From Patescibacteria group bacterium UBA5532 (GTDB taxonomy: Bacteria > Patescibacteriota > Gracilibacteria > BD1-5 > UBA2023), in the NCBI GenBank assembly GCA_002426885.1, contig DINU01000005.1, positions 1 through 43,922 of the forward strand: a stretch of DNA of 43,922 nucleotides, written 5' to 3'. The notes beneath the pieces were generated by a model, which was not told the DNA's origin, searched no databases, and saw only the letters and a list, made by a program, of their open reading frames with translations. A program made the position numbers and the translations under genes. Below, piece by piece: positions 10,101-21,250 of this stretch (its first letter is position 1; each line of letters begins with the position of its first letter).

Positions 10101-10938
10101 GTCTATCTAGAAGAACTCCTGAGTAGGAATAGTCAAACGAAGCACTTCCAGTACTACTTGCACTATTACATTTGATAGCTATTCTATGTGGATAGTTTGG
10201 GATAGTCGTCGTGCTTTTGTATCCGGCTGTACAAAGTACTCGGACAGTGGATCGAGTTCATGGTGTAATATTCAGAAGCGTCAAACTTCCTGTGCTTCCC
10301 GAGTCAACTTTCGGATATCCGGATACACTACTTATCGCAATACTTCCACTCGTGGTACACGCCCCCGTATTTGTACTTCCCGTATTTGTGGTTCCTGTGT
10401 TTGTGGTTCCTGTATTTGTGGTTCCTGTATTCGTACTTCCTGTGTTTGTCGTACCAGAGCAAGAAGATGGAAGTCCATTTCCTTTTGGGGTAAATACGAT
10501 CGTATCGGCGAGCTTGAGTCATTCTTTCAGATTTCCTGTCCCAGTCGTGAATATATAATCAGAAGCGACCGTTCATCCAGAGCTATTTTGTGTAAGAAGC
10601 GATGGGTAATTCGTCGTCTGTGTCGAAGACTCAGAACATCAGCACCCTGGAATATAGGCATTCTTTTCCTTATTCAGTCAGAATGTCCAGTACCACTGGG
10701 TCGGATCATCCTGCTCCAGTGCGAGGACATATCCGGCACGATTGATATTATAGGTTTTTGTAGTGACCGTCTGTGATCCATACTTGAGATCGACCGTCAG
10801 GATACCTCTTCCTTTTTCACACTCATATGAGTAGTTTACTGATGCGTAGTTATCGATATTCGCATAGGACATCTGTGTGGAGGCAAATACGCCAACACTG
10901 GTCAGAAGAGTAAAAAGGAAGGAAATTTTCTTTTTCAT
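7195..10938 (-). CDS. Large secreted modular surface protein
   Basis: The 1247-residue protein begins with a signal peptide (MKKKISFLFTLLTSVGVFA, cleavage likely after MSYA) and has many TGA glycines, with no TAA/TAG until 7195-7197. In order it shows: a unique N-terminal domain of about 150 residues; a six-fold Asn-Thr-Gly-Thr-Thr linker; a Cys-containing segment; three copies of module A of about 115 residues (CTLSVPTISCTKG ... IPASIAS ... GTCTxRYTSC); three copies of module B of about 113 residues (TNLTATNASSCMEVVGR ... YRGYWRN); and a C-terminal domain of about 215 residues with EGALFSRNTIGG, ending in NPPPGF. Paired cysteines suggest disulfides outside the membrane. I infer an adhesin or pilus-associated surface protein; no catalytic motif is visible. 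It has its own promoter and terminator. Confidence 0.85.
7850..8860 (-). repeat. Three tandem copies of module B in the surface protein
   Basis: Three successive units of about 340 nt encode TNLTATNASSCMEVVGR, a Cys-containing SHW segment, and YRGYWRN...TGxTxFTI. Copies 1 and 2 are very similar; copy 3, nearest the C-terminus, is more diverged. Boundaries are approximate. Confidence 0.75.
8900..9945 (-). repeat. Three tandem copies of module A in the surface protein
   Basis: Three units of roughly 350 nt each begin with an (N)TGTT linker and a CxYTL strand, then CTLSVPTISC, IPASIAS, GTCTxRYTSC and a closing LTETIT strand. They look like Ig-like or bacterial surface beta-domains, which is an inference from pattern only. 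Boundaries are approximate. Confidence 0.7.
10367..10456 (-). repeat. Six-copy 15-nt tandem repeat encoding an Asn-Thr-Gly-Thr/Ser-Thr linker
   Basis: Six near-identical 15-nt units (plus-strand unit GTATTTGTGGTTCCT) encode a flexible Thr/Gly linker. Related TNTGTT linkers recur further along the same protein and in the SLH protein at the window's end. Copy number could vary by slippage. Confidence 0.85.
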
Positions 10939-10974
10939 AGAAGAAGGATAAGAATAAATTTTTACTTCTGGAAA

Positions 10975-11003
10975 ATTGTACCACACTTTTTTCTGAAAGA
11001 CAA
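10975..11003 (-). promoter_or_regulatory. Promoter of the surface-protein gene
   Basis: On the minus strand, TTGTCT (10998-11003) and TACAAT (10975-10980) are 17 bp apart. The leader of about 30 nt is pyrimidine-rich just before ATG 10938. The rest of the gap to dnaA (11004-11228) holds no gene, one 7-bp hairpin with a TT loop at about 11071-11086, and no cluster of DnaA boxes. Confidence 0.6.
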
Positions 11004-11228
11004 AATTTAGAGAGAGAATCTTTTCTTTATAAAAATTCTCATTTTTCCGAGAAAGAAAAGTATTTTATTTTCCTGTTCAGGAAATGGAAAACGCCTGTAT
11101 ACAATTTCTATCCATAATATCTCTGTCAAGCTTTTTTTTCTTTTGACTTTCAGTATGAAAGAGATAAAAAGGATAGCACGAAATCGGGTTCCAGGAGAAA
11201 TTTTGAAATATATTCTAAACACTTCACT

Positions 11229-12668
11229 ATGTCTCAAAATTTTGATATTTCCTCCCTCCGAACTGTCATTGAGTCAGTCGCGAGTACGATCCGAAAACAA
11301 GATTTTCTTACATATTTTAAGCGTTTTTCTCTTCTCGGGGTGCATGATACATCGATCCAGATCGGGGTCGGATCGGCATTTCACCGCGATAATATCACGA
11401 GTAAATTCTACACGGACATTAAGAATGCAGTCGCACTGACCTTTCCAGCGATCGATACGATCGATATCGTCGTCGACGATACGATCGATCTCCTTCCACC
11501 TGAGAAGACGATCGACTGCCGAGACCTCTTTCAGAATCTCTCGAAACAGACAAAAAAAGAAAAAATTCACGGACAGATTCATGGTGTCGAAGTTGTAGAG
11601 GGGATTAATTCTCGTCTCATAAATGAGAAATATTCGCTCAAGAATTTCATCGTATGACCTGGATCTCAGCTCGCGCACGCTGCCTCTGAAGCGGTCGTCC
11701 GCAATCCATGATCGGCGTATAATCCGCTTTTTCTCTATGGACGTGTCGGGCTCGGAAAGACGCATCTCCTCCAATGAATCGGAAATGCAATCCGCGAAAA
11801 ACAGCGAGATAAAAAAGTGATCTATACGACTGCTGACAGATTTCTGACGGATTATGTCGCGAGTATCAAGTGACGAAGCGTCGACAAACTTCGTGATCGA
11901 TATCGTGGGATCGATGTCCTGATTATTGATGATGTTCAGTTTCTCGCTGGGAAGAAGTCTACACAGGAAGAGCTCTATAATATTTTCAATATTCTCTACG
12001 AATCTGGTAAACAAATCGTCCTCTCTGGAGATCGTCCACCACAAGAGCTTACAGAACTCGAGCCACGCCTTCAGAGTCGATTCGAGTGGGGGATCACCGT
12101 CGATATCGGAGAGCCTGACTACGAGACACGTCTCGCGATCCTCGAGGAAAAAGCACGCGCAAAACAATTTCTCCTCACTCCAGAAATCACAGAATTTATC
12201 GCAGAAAATGTAACATGAAATGTACGGACACTCGAGGGAATCCTGAATCAGATGATCGCAGAGTATGACCTTCGTGGTATTACTCCGACCCTCGAGAGTA
12301 TCAGCATTAAGCTCTCGAAGCTCTCGATTATTTCACTCCCTGAAAGTGTGAATACCTCGAGAGTTATCCGATCCGTCCAGCATTGCTCGTACGAAGATCT
12401 GATCCAGACCGTCTCTGGACACTTCGGGATCGAGATCCAGGCACTGCTCTCGGAAGATAGAAAAAAAGAAAATATGATCCCGCGTCAGGTCGCGATGTTC
12501 CTCCTGAAGACACGTCTGCATTTTACATACGAGCGTATCGGGAATATTTTCTCAGGAAGAAATCATACTGCCGTCATGTACAGCTGTAAGAAGCTCGAAT
12601 CGATCATGAAAAAAGATCAGCAAATCGCATACGAACTCAGTAGCATACGCGAAAAGCTCGGTATCTAG
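11229..12668 (+). CDS. dnaA: Chromosomal replication initiator protein DnaA
   Basis: AAA+ ATPase that binds DnaA boxes and opens the origin. The 479-residue protein has an N-terminal domain I (about 1-85), a short linker, the AAA+ domain beginning KNFIVGPGSQLAHAA with Walker A GRVGLGKTH (about residues 171-179), Walker B LIIDDVQF, the SRFEWG sensor region, and a C-terminal DNA-binding domain with the signature GRNHTAVMYS. TGAs encode the invariant glycines of NFIVG and several others, while TGG encodes Trp in SRFEWG, which separates Gly recoding from Trp recoding. rsmI follows 14 nt later; dnaN is not adjacent. Confidence 0.97.
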
Positions 12669-12682
12669 TTATAAATTTTCCC

Positions 12683-13345
12683 ATGCTCTTCATCGTATCG
12701 ACTCCGATCTGAAATCTCGAGGATATTACACTTCGGGCACTCAGAATCCTGAAAGAAGCGGATATTATCGCGTGTGAGGATACGCGAGTCACTGGGAAAC
12801 TTCTCGAATATCTCAGTATTCCGAATAATAAGAGACTTCTCTCATTTCACTCACACTCTCACCTGGGTCGTCTGCATTCGATCCTTCAGAGCCTGCAAGA
12901 AGGAAAAAATGTCGCTCTTGTCTGTGATGCAGGAACACCTGGAATCTCAGATCCTGGTGCACTTCTGATCCAGGAAGCGATCCGTGCAGATATTCCAGTT
13001 ACGCCGATTCCATGAGCATCTGCGGTACTTTCTGCGCTGGTCGCGAGCGGATTCGATACGCATCAGTTCTTATATCTCGGATTTTTACCAGTAAAAAAAG
13101 GGCGAAAAACACTGCTCGACTCGTTCCCTGAGAAAAAATATCCAGTCGTGATCTATGAGTCGGTCCATCGCATCCTGAAGACGCTTTCTGAGCTGGAGGC
13201 AGTGCTCGGAAGTGAACATACGATCTGCGTCGCGCGAGAAATCACGAAAAAATTCGAAGAATTTCGACGTGGTCCTATCCATGAAATCCGAGCGTACTAT
13301 GAAGGGGAAGGGAAGTGTAAAGGTGAATTCGTGCTTATATTCTAG
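12683..13345 (+). CDS. rsmI: 16S rRNA 2'-O-ribose C1402 methyltransferase
   Basis: SAM-dependent methyltransferase of 16S rRNA. The 220-residue protein starts with the family hallmark FIVSTPIGNLEDITLRA; the Gly of TPIGN is a TGA. It continues with ACEDTR, SFHSHS, CDAGTPGISDPG (SAM-binding loop), IPGASA (Gly again TGA) and YESVHRI. At 220 residues it is somewhat shorter than many homologues, which carry extra C-terminal sequence. A TATAAA lies 7 nt before the ATG, just after the dnaA stop. Its TAG (13343-13345) abuts the stop of the convergent membrane-protein gene. Confidence 0.93.
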
Positions 13346-14380
13346 CTAGTAATAGCTTTTATAAACTTCTTCAATTTCCTGTTTTTGCTCTCGTGTTCAC
13401 TCGAGAAAGAGCTTCTTGATAGAAGCATCATTCGCATGCAGATATTCGGTCACTTTTCTTTTATTTTCCTCAGTATTCAGATGAGGCACATGTATCGTCT
13501 TGCAGATCTGTGTCAGAAAGACATTATGCGAGTGTTTCCGTGTGCTTTTCAGGACGCTATTCATGGTTGTAACAGCTTCATCGGGCTTATAGATAAATTC
13601 GAGATGTGTCCCTGCCATATGTCATTCCGTGAGAATTTCTAGATTTCCATATCGGAGAAAACTCCCAAGCAGTCCAGAATATGATATACTGATACTTCGT
13701 ACTTTTTCTCATTCTATCACCCGACTGACCGAGAGCATGCCCTCCTGATTTTGTGTATAGAGCTTGCCTTGTACGACGACTGTGAAGTCCATCTCGAGAT
13801 CGATCACACGACGTCTATACCGAGAAAGCACGAGAATCTGTGCAAAAGAACACACCAGACTCAGAACACTAAATAAAAACAATATGAACGAAAAACTTCC
13901 TGGAATGAAGAAATAAATATATATAAGATATGCGATCTCGACAATAACGATCACAATCAAGAGAAAATAATTCCATGTCACGCTGTTAAAGAATCGCGCA
14001 AATGCGCGATCTCATCGATCGATCTCCTGGATCAAATGGGTGATGTCCTTGAAGTCATTATCATGTTTATGAGTCCTATAAAACACCCAGAGATAGAGAA
14101 TACTCGACAAAACAGATAGTACCGCTGAGATCACGACCATTCCAGAAAAGAATGTCGCGATCATCTCATGGGGGAAACTTCGTACGATCAGATACGCATC
14201 GATCCCGACAATCAGGATAATAAGAAGAAGGTAGGGAGAGAGAAAAAGTCAGAAATACCATGAACGCTTGAGGAGCATCGCATGTGTGTGACCCTGTGTT
14301 TTGAGCTCTTTTATAAGATTTATTTCACCATTTGCGACAAATGATGAAAACATCCACTGATATATTTTTATAAAATCCAT
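13346..14380 (-). CDS. Membrane protein of unknown function
   Basis: The 344-residue protein has four hydrophobic helices in two pairs (about residues 44-66 and 77-100; then about 133-150 and 155-175), separated by a charged segment, and a soluble C-terminal half of about 160 residues. Several TGAs are read as Gly. I do not recognise a family. The 2+2 helix arrangement with a soluble tail resembles membrane proteins that display a cytosolic domain, but no motif assigns a role. It ends exactly where rsmI ends and lies 71 nt downstream of the histidine kinase gene. Confidence 0.75.
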
Positions 14381-14451
14381 ATGGAAAAATGAATCGCTCC
14401 GATTATATCTATTTTTTCTATTTTAGAAATTCTCTTTTGGTAAAAGGAAAA

Positions 14452-15807
14452 CTATCGCGCGATCCAGACACTGATCTGAAAACCAGATCCAGATGAACCG
14501 TGAGAAATCTCACATTTTCCACCATGCAGACGTGCGATCTTCTCGACGATAGAGAGTCCGATCCCCATACTCCCATCTTTTTGTGTCCGAGCTTTATCGA
14601 CTCGATAAAATTTTTCCATCAGATATGGAATCTCTTCCTCAGAGACCCCGACCCCATTATCGTGAAACTGGAGAATCATGTACTTTTTCTCTTGCACAAT
14701 AGAGAAAGTAAGGCTTGTATTTTCCCCCGCATACTTCAGGAAATTCGAGAAGATATTATGAAGCACCTGGATAAACATATCCTGATTCATGAGTAAATCC
14801 ATATTCGGGGAGATATTCACCTCGATTTTCTGATGCGATCGCAGAAGCTGTGGCTGATATCCTGTGATAATCGCATCTGTAAGCTCTCGTGGAGAGAAAT
14901 GCGTGATATGAATATTTCATGAAGTATTTGTAAATTGCTCATAATTCATGATGCGCTCGGTAATCTCAGTCAAACGCACCAGCTCTGTATCGAGAAGCGT
15001 CAGTGTCGCAGGTGTGATCTCGATCACCCTATCATGGATTCACTCGAGATAACATCGGATCGTCGTGATCGGCGTCCGGATCTCATGCGAGAGATCAGAA
15101 AGGAAGTCTGAGCGGATTTTTTCCTGAAGTGAAAGAGATTTATTCAGGGTATTTATCATCTCTGTCAGAGGAGAAAATTCATCCTGTTTTCGATAGGGGA
15201 TATGTGTATACTTTTTCTGTTCGAGGATATCTCGGAGATTCTTCGTGACCACTGCGATGGGACGGAAGAGGCGACGAATCCAGAAGAAATACGAGAGGAA
15301 AATAATCGCGATCCATACGAGATTCAGGATAATCACTCGGAGAAGAATATCACGAATAAATCGCTCCTCGTATGTGATCGGATTAAAAGGATTTCCAAGA
15401 TTATTAAAAAAACTCGATAACACTCGGAATCCGCCAAGTATCTTCTCTCCACTCATTTCGATCCCCCCCGTAAGACTCTCAGAGCTTACAGCAATCACTG
15501 TATCAGGAGGGGTGATATAATTTTCTGGATTTTTCGAGATATCATCGAGATTGCTCGTATATCGCTCGAGATCCCCGATAATATTCTCATATTCGAGACG
15601 GGTCGTCTCATCGAGAGTGTCCGCAGTGATAAGCACTTTCAGAAGATTCGAGTTCGGTGTACTCGTCCCATTTATCTCCGCCATGACATTACTCGAGTAT
15701 TCTGGAAAAAGCTCATTAATAAAGACTCCAAGTCAGAGAATATTCACGAACAAGGTCATGATCAGTACAAATCCAGTAATGAGTGGGACGGAAAAAGAAA
15801 GTCGCAT
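14452..15807 (-). CDS. Membrane sensor histidine kinase
   Basis: Two-component sensor of 451 residues. An N-terminal membrane helix (about residues 8-28), an extracytoplasmic region of about 110 residues, a second helix (VIILNLVWIAIIFLSYFF), a HAMP-like segment (IRRLFRPIAVVTKNL), the dimerisation box SDLSHEIRTPI with phosphoacceptor His near residue 241, and the ATPase domain with N box NIFSNFLKYA, G1 DNGVGV, F box FYRVDKA and G2 GSMGIGLSI. TGAs are read as Gly. A TATACT (15840-15845, minus strand) marks a likely promoter. No response regulator is adjacent; the only one in the window is at 27190-27852. The signal is unknown. Confidence 0.92.
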
Positions 15808-15888
15808 AGTGCTGAGGATTTTCGAAGAAAAACAAGTGAAGTATACAGAGAAACTCGGAAAGAGAAAGGGGAGGAGAAAATCTTCACG

Positions 15889-15924
15889 ATTATTACACAG
15901 AATACATTATTGCACAGAAATGCA
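15889..15924. repeat. Imperfect tandem repeat with internal palindrome
   Basis: ATTATTACACAGAATACA (15889-15906) is followed by ATTATTGCACAGAAATGCA (15906-15924). The second copy sits in a palindrome TATTGCA-N6-TGCAATA (15908-15927). It lies between the stop of the ABC-F gene and the start of the histidine kinase gene. There is no T-run, so it is not an obvious terminator. Confidence 0.5.
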
Positions 15925-15934
15925 ATAGTGAGAT

Positions 15935-17638
15935 TTATCCTTTTCTCTTGCGAGCAAACTTCTCACGAATTCGCTTCGCTTCCGCGGGTCCGAGCTCTTC
16001 TTCGAGTACGAGATCGAGCTCACCACTCGCATCGAAGAGTGACATGTCCAGTGTAATTCCATGCTCTTTTTTGTACTGATAATCGTCATATCATCCATAT
16101 GAGACGATCAGCTCTCCATCCTCAATAATCCAGAGGATCGTCGCGAGCTTATTCACGAAGTAACGATCATGAGAAATAAAGAGAATCGTACCTTCATAGA
16201 GGGAAAGTGCTCGTTCGAGTGCCTCACGACTCGCATAGTCGAGATGATTGGTCGGCTCATCGAGAATCAGAATATTTGACTCTTTCTGTCAAAGGATGGC
16301 AAATAAAAGCTTCGATCGCTCTCATCCTGATAGATCAGCAACTCGAGTATCAAGATCAGAAAAAGCAAAACCATAGTGTCCGAGTATATGTGCGACATGC
16401 TCACGAGTGAATATCAGTCCGTGAAGCGAAAAATTTTCGAAAAGTGTCGCTTCTGTGTAGAGCTCTTCATGCATCTGAGAATAGTAGACGATTTCACATC
16501 ATTTCCCGAGACTGAAGGCTCCATCAAGGAGTGGAATTGTGTGAAGAATCGTCCTCAGAAGCGTGCTTTTTCAGACTCCATTTTCCCCGATAATTCCGAC
16601 GCGATCACCTCGATGCAGTGCGAGATCGCGGATAAAAAAGAGGGGATCCCTCCGACCAATAAAGGCATTCTCGAAGTGAAATATCTTCTCACTCGGTGGT
16701 GGAGCAGAGAGAAACTGGAAGCCAGGCGATGTGTCACCCTCTGGTCTCTCGAGAATCTGAATCTTTTCGAGGGCGCGTTCTCGACTTTTTGCGAATCATG
16801 CTCGTGAACCAGCGCGAAATCGGTCAATGAGAATCTTCTCATTAGCGATATGGAGGCTCTGTTCCTCAAAAAGTTTTATCGATTTCTCGTGTCGTTTTTT
16901 CTTCTCATGAACGTAATACGTATAATCTCCAGGATATATCTCGATCCCATGTGGACCACGAAGTTCTATCACTTCTTCACACGTCTTGTCGAGAAATTCT
17001 CTATCATGCGAAATAATGCAATATCATCATTTCCAGTTTTCTCGGAGATATATCTCGAGCCATTCGACACTCTGAAGATCGATAAAATTGGTCGGCTCAT
17101 CAAGCAGGAGAAAGTCTGGCGCTGAGAGTAGTGTCTTGGCAAGGGCAATCTTCGTACGCTCTCCTCATGAGACTCATGCAAGGGTATGATCCAGGAGATG
17201 AAAGATTCCGATTCAGCGAGCGATTCGTTCTACGCGATTCATATATGTATAACCATCCATTTGCTGAAATCGCTCGAGAAGCTCTGTATATTCCGTATAT
17301 TCTCCCGTCGCCTCCATTTCTTGCTCGATCTTCTGAAGTCTTGCCTCAAGTGCACGCACCTCTGTGAACGCATTCGCAAGGTCTTCTCGCACAGAAAGTG
17401 ACTCATCGAGAAAGTGAATCTGCTCGAGATATCCGAGTGTCAGTGACCCCACATTTGCGATACTTCCGATATATTCTGTGATTTGTCATGAGATGATCTT
17501 CATGAGTGTCGACTTTCCGATGCCATTCGCTCAGACGATCGCTACACGATCATCTCGGTTGAGGATCAGTGCGACCGATCCGAGGATTTTCGTCCCATCG
17601 ACTTCGTAGTGATCGATATCTATATTCAGGTGTTGCAT
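15935..17638 (-). CDS. ABC-F family ATPase (ribosome-associated type)
   Basis: The 567-residue soluble protein has two ABC ATPase domains and no membrane helices. Domain 1: Walker A GANGIGKST, signature VSGGERTKIALAK, Walker B LLLDEPTNFIDL. Domain 2: Walker A GENGVGKST, signature LSGGERSKL, Walker B LILDEPTNHLDY, and ISHDRYF. A charged linker separates them. Several invariant glycines (P-loop, signature) are TGA codons; this is some of the strongest evidence for code 25 here. ABC-F proteins act on ribosomes in translation or antibiotic protection; the subfamily (EttA, Uup or other) cannot be set. It starts 18 nt after the 7TM gene and probably shares its transcript. Confidence 0.93.
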
Positions 17639-17656
17639 GTTATTTCTGAGTAAAAA

Positions 17657-19219
17657 CTATTCTTCTTCTTTTTCATCCTTAAGGATCGGGAGAAAACGTA
17701 TGTATTCAAAAAGTTGCAGTCCAGTAAATCGACCAACAAGCACATCGAGAATCAGGATCACGAAGATTACATCCGTGTATGAAAGAAGGAAGTACTGGAT
17801 CGTCTGGGAGCGGATAATGAAAAATATCGTCGCCGTCACGATGATGAAATGTGCCATCGAGCGAAGTGATGCTCGACTCCAGAATCGTATTTCTTCGTTA
17901 AATATCTTATCGACTGAGAAGATTACCATCAAAAATGGAAAGATGATAAAAATATTATCGAAAGCGCCTTTCTCGAAGATGCCATACTGCTCCGGAATCA
18001 GCATGCTAATCAGCAGAATAGAAAATATGAAATAGAGTGTGAGGATCAGTGCGTATTTCGCATTATAGAGGAGATACACTTTTTTTACGAATGTATTTCA
18101 CGCGAGAGATGCGAAACTCGCCGAGATCAGGAAGATTGCGATCAAGATCGGATTCAGGAAGTAAAAACTTACCGCCAGAAAAATCGGTGCAAACATCCCG
18201 AAGATATTCAGTCCGATAAATTGCTTCAGGAAATTCATGACGAGAATCGCGACAGTAAGGGAAAGAAGCACTCCAAGAAGTGAGATCGAAACTCCGTGAT
18301 AGATCAGAAATTCGACGAGACGTCCGAGTGAGTAAAACTGTGGAGTCGACTCATAGGTGATTCTTTCGACAGAAGAGCTCATCGCACCCGTCTTCAGGAT
18401 CATATCGAGCTGAAGCAGTGTCGAGTCGATTGTCCCTTTTTCTATAAGAAAAAATTCATTCAACGAAAGGTGGTTCATGTATGACGCGAGCAACTTCCCG
18501 ATGAGGTTCTTATTCTGACTCGTGACGATGTAGATGAGTGCGCCTTTCAGATTCACTCCGACCGTCGGATCCTGCATGACGATCTTCGTAAGAGCCGAGA
18601 TAAATCCTACAGGATCATCGACGTCCAGGATAATGACCGAAGTCTCCTTGATCGTACTCAGATTCTTATAGATAAATTCGGAGAGTGTATTTCATGGGCT
18701 GATCCCCTGAGTTCGCGGGATAAAAAGTGAAATCGGTAAAAGTCACTTCTTACGCAATGTCTCGAGCGCATCGATATGCAGATCCTGATCGTCAGAATAC
18801 ACATAAAGTACCGACTTATTATAGACCGTTATCGTCTTCTCGAGCGCATAAAAACACTGATCTGGAAGGAAAAACTGTGTCGTAATACGCAGTGTCCCAG
18901 TCTGTGAAAAAACGCGTATATATTTTTCTCCTTCTTTTGAGTCTATGGTCGTATCCCCGTAAAAGAGCGTAAATATAGGACTAATGATCGCGCCAGTATA
19001 TCCAGACGAGAAGAGTGTATATTCTCGACTCGATCAGACTGTCGCCTCATCATCACCGATAATCTCGAATCCTGTCGCGGTACACACTGGGATGATCGTC
19101 GTCGTACCGGTATTATCTGCACCTGTCTCTGTCGCTCCAGAATCTGCAAACAGCGAAGAGAAGGGGAAGAAGAGAAGGAATCCAGTGATAAGAATCTGAA
19201 GAAGAAATGTTGGTTTCAT
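17657..19219 (-). CDS. Exported-domain protein with seven C-terminal membrane helices, resembling the inactive transglutaminase-7TM family
   Basis: The 520-residue protein has a signal peptide or anchor (LLQILITGFLLFFPFSSLFA), an exported region of about 280 residues, then seven hydrophobic helices, the second and third containing IGLNIFGMFAPIFLAVSF. This matches the layout of proteins annotated 'inactive transglutaminase fused to 7 transmembrane helices', which in other bacteria are typically encoded beside an alpha-L-glutamate-ligase-like ATP-grasp gene; such a gene is present at 23204-25516. The family call is from architecture and context, not an alignment. Several TGAs are Gly. It is divergent from the HExxxH gene at 19314 and 18 nt upstream of the ABC-F gene. 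Confidence 0.65.
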
Positions 19220-19258
19220 AGGAAAAATATACGCTATTTATATGAAAAAATGTATTTT

Positions 19259-19287
19259 TTGCAATAAATCAGGATATTGACTATACT
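19259..19287 (+). promoter_or_regulatory. Promoter of the first HExxxH-protein gene
   Basis: TTGCAA (19259-19264) and TATACT (19282-19287) are 17 bp apart, about 26 nt before ATG 19314. On the opposite strand a TATATT lies 6 nt before the start of the 7TM gene, so the 94-bp gap probably holds divergent promoters. Confidence 0.65.
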
Positions 19288-19313
19288 AAATATGTATCTT
19301 AAAGAATATATCC

Positions 19314-21209
19314 ATGGGACAAACCACTCCAGAAAATAGTCCGGACATATCACAGGAGGTAAATAATCTTCTCGTCGAATATGAGAAGAATCCGAGTATG
19401 TCACTCCCAGAAGCATTCGAGCTGATACGATCAGCACCATGATATGGTGATGTGATCGAGTGGACCTTTCTATATGATGAGGAGAGTAAAAAAAGTGGAA
19501 CTCCATATAATACGACTTTTTTTGAAAAAATCGGTGGCGTATCATACAGTGACTTCAGCACATGAAGAATACCACCAGAGCAACTTCAGTCCCAGGTGGA
19601 AGAAAAGTTTACCACAGTGGTTACTCTTCTCGAAATCCTCAAATGAAGACTCTCGGAAGGGGAGAGTGACGAAGCAAATCAAGAAGTACGAGAAAATAAG
19701 AAAGCCTTGCTCGAGGAGGGAATCGATACCTATATTCAGATACTCGAAGCTGCGAAGCTCGCCGTCCCGATCGAACTCGAGAAAGCGCCCCCAGAAGGAA
19801 GGATGCTTCTGGATGATGAAGAGCGTAATGAACGTGCTATGAGTATATTCAATTTGCAACAAAAGATCTATAATGCGAAACCAGTATCAGAAGATCCGGC
19901 AGAGGCAATCCGAAGTATGAAGCTCCTCTGTAAAGAGTACCAGAGTGCGAAGAAGGAAGGTTATCTGAGCTCGGAAGAACTCGAGAGTTATAGAGTCTAC
20001 TATTTTCAAATCCGAAGTTTTCTCATATGAAAGCAGTATACGGAGGGGGATCTCCCTCCTGAAAACATCGAGGACTATACATCTCCGCCCGTAGAAACAC
20101 AAGAATCATATACGAAAGATGTTCTCGAGCGATTCTGAGATATCGTATTCCCGAAAGAAGTCTACATGAGACTGTGGCAGATTTTTATACAGTCTATGGG
20201 ATTGCCCCAAGAGGTAAAAGAAAATTCAGCCGTCGGCTCGATATATGATGCGCCGAGGCATCTCTATGTACCAACCAATAGTGCATATGCTCAGAAAACC
20301 CTGAAAGATGTCCTACTTCTCATGATCCATGAGATATCATCACATGGCGTAAATCAGAAAATATCAGAAAATGCATGACTCGCAGTACGACTCGCAGGAA
20401 CCATGGATAAAGAAGAGTGACTCGCAATTCTTATGGAACACGCATTTGAAGGCTTTTCACTGAATGAATACACGAGTGCTGGAATCGCTTCACCATACAT
20501 GCTCGCGACAGAGTTCATGAGTCAGGAGGATCGAAGAAAATTCGTAAATCTGCGAATAAAAATCTTTAACAAGGATCAGACAAAATGAGATACTCATAAT
20601 ACTCGCGATCTTCGAGTCATGCGCGGTTTTCCACTCGATTCTCATTTCTATCAACTGAAAGATAGAAGCTATGTAAATGGCGCATACAAAATCCTCGACG
20701 CCATGAAAAAACATAACCTTCATCCTGGTGACTTCTTCATGGGAAAAGTCGGGATCGATCACATTATAAAGGGGAAGCTCGAGGGAATCGTACAGGAGAA
20801 AGATAGATTGACTCCCTATTTTTTTCCTGATCTGATCATTTTTTTACTCGGAAGAAATTTTCATGACCTGCCTGATGAAGATATTTTCAGAAAAAAAGAA
20901 ACACAAATGCCAGATAAATGAATCTTTCAAGAATTTCAAGATTTTCTTAAAACAAAATATACAGGGGGAAAACTCTCTCCATTTACAGAAAAATATATAG
21001 AATCTGTCACGACTGCTGCTTGGACTCATCGCAATTTTTTTCTGCTGATTCTCGAGTTATTTCAAAACGATTTACAGAATCTCCTTTTCTTTTCAGAGAA
21101 ATGGAGTAAAGAAAATAGCGGCGTCCCGAAACACGTCAGAGATATTCTCTCTCAGAATGAGCTCAATGGCACTCTTAATGAAAGAGGAAAAAAAGAAGAA
21201 TTGACTTAA
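19314..21209 (+). CDS. HExxxH/EEGLA metallopeptidase-like protein (DUF1704/MATCAP type), copy 1
   Basis: The 631-residue protein carries the zinc-peptidase pattern HEISSH (His339, Glu340, His344) followed 23 residues later by EEGLA (Glu367-Glu368-Gly369, Gly from TGA). This layout, H-E-x3-H plus a downstream E-E/Q-G-L-A, is that of the DUF1704 family, annotated in bacteria as 'QEGLA motif protein' and in eukaryotes as the MATCAP carboxypeptidases that detyrosinate tubulin. Further family-like blocks are FPLDSHFYQLKDRSYVNGAYK and FFMGKVGID. The N-terminal half (EWTFLYDEES...FEKIGGVSY and LAVPIELEKA) is shared with copy 2 at 25640. At least nine TGAs are Gly. Substrate unknown; a peptidase role is inferred. 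Confidence 0.8.
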
Positions 21210-21228
21210 AGAAAGAGAAGTCTAATAT
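21201..21228 (+). promoter_or_regulatory. Probable promoter of the cyanophycin-synthetase-like ATP-grasp gene
   Basis: TTGACT (21201-21206) and TAATAT (21223-21228) are 16 bp apart. The -35 box overlaps the last codons of the preceding gene. The leader to ATG 21251 is about 15-20 nt. Confidence 0.5.
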
Positions 21229-21250
21229 AAAGTCATCCTAAGTAAAAACT

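Noticed and set aside
10367..10456. CRISPR array
   Set aside because: The units are 15 nt, without spacers, and lie in frame in a coding sequence as a Thr/Gly linker.
10939..11228. Replication origin upstream of dnaA
   Set aside because: I see only a poor single match to a DnaA box (CTATCCATA) and no cluster or AT-rich repeat unit. dnaN is not adjacent either, so oriC is not supported here.
11274..12167. A 297-residue minus-strand frame
   Set aside because: It is antisense to DnaA, whose domains are complete in code 25.
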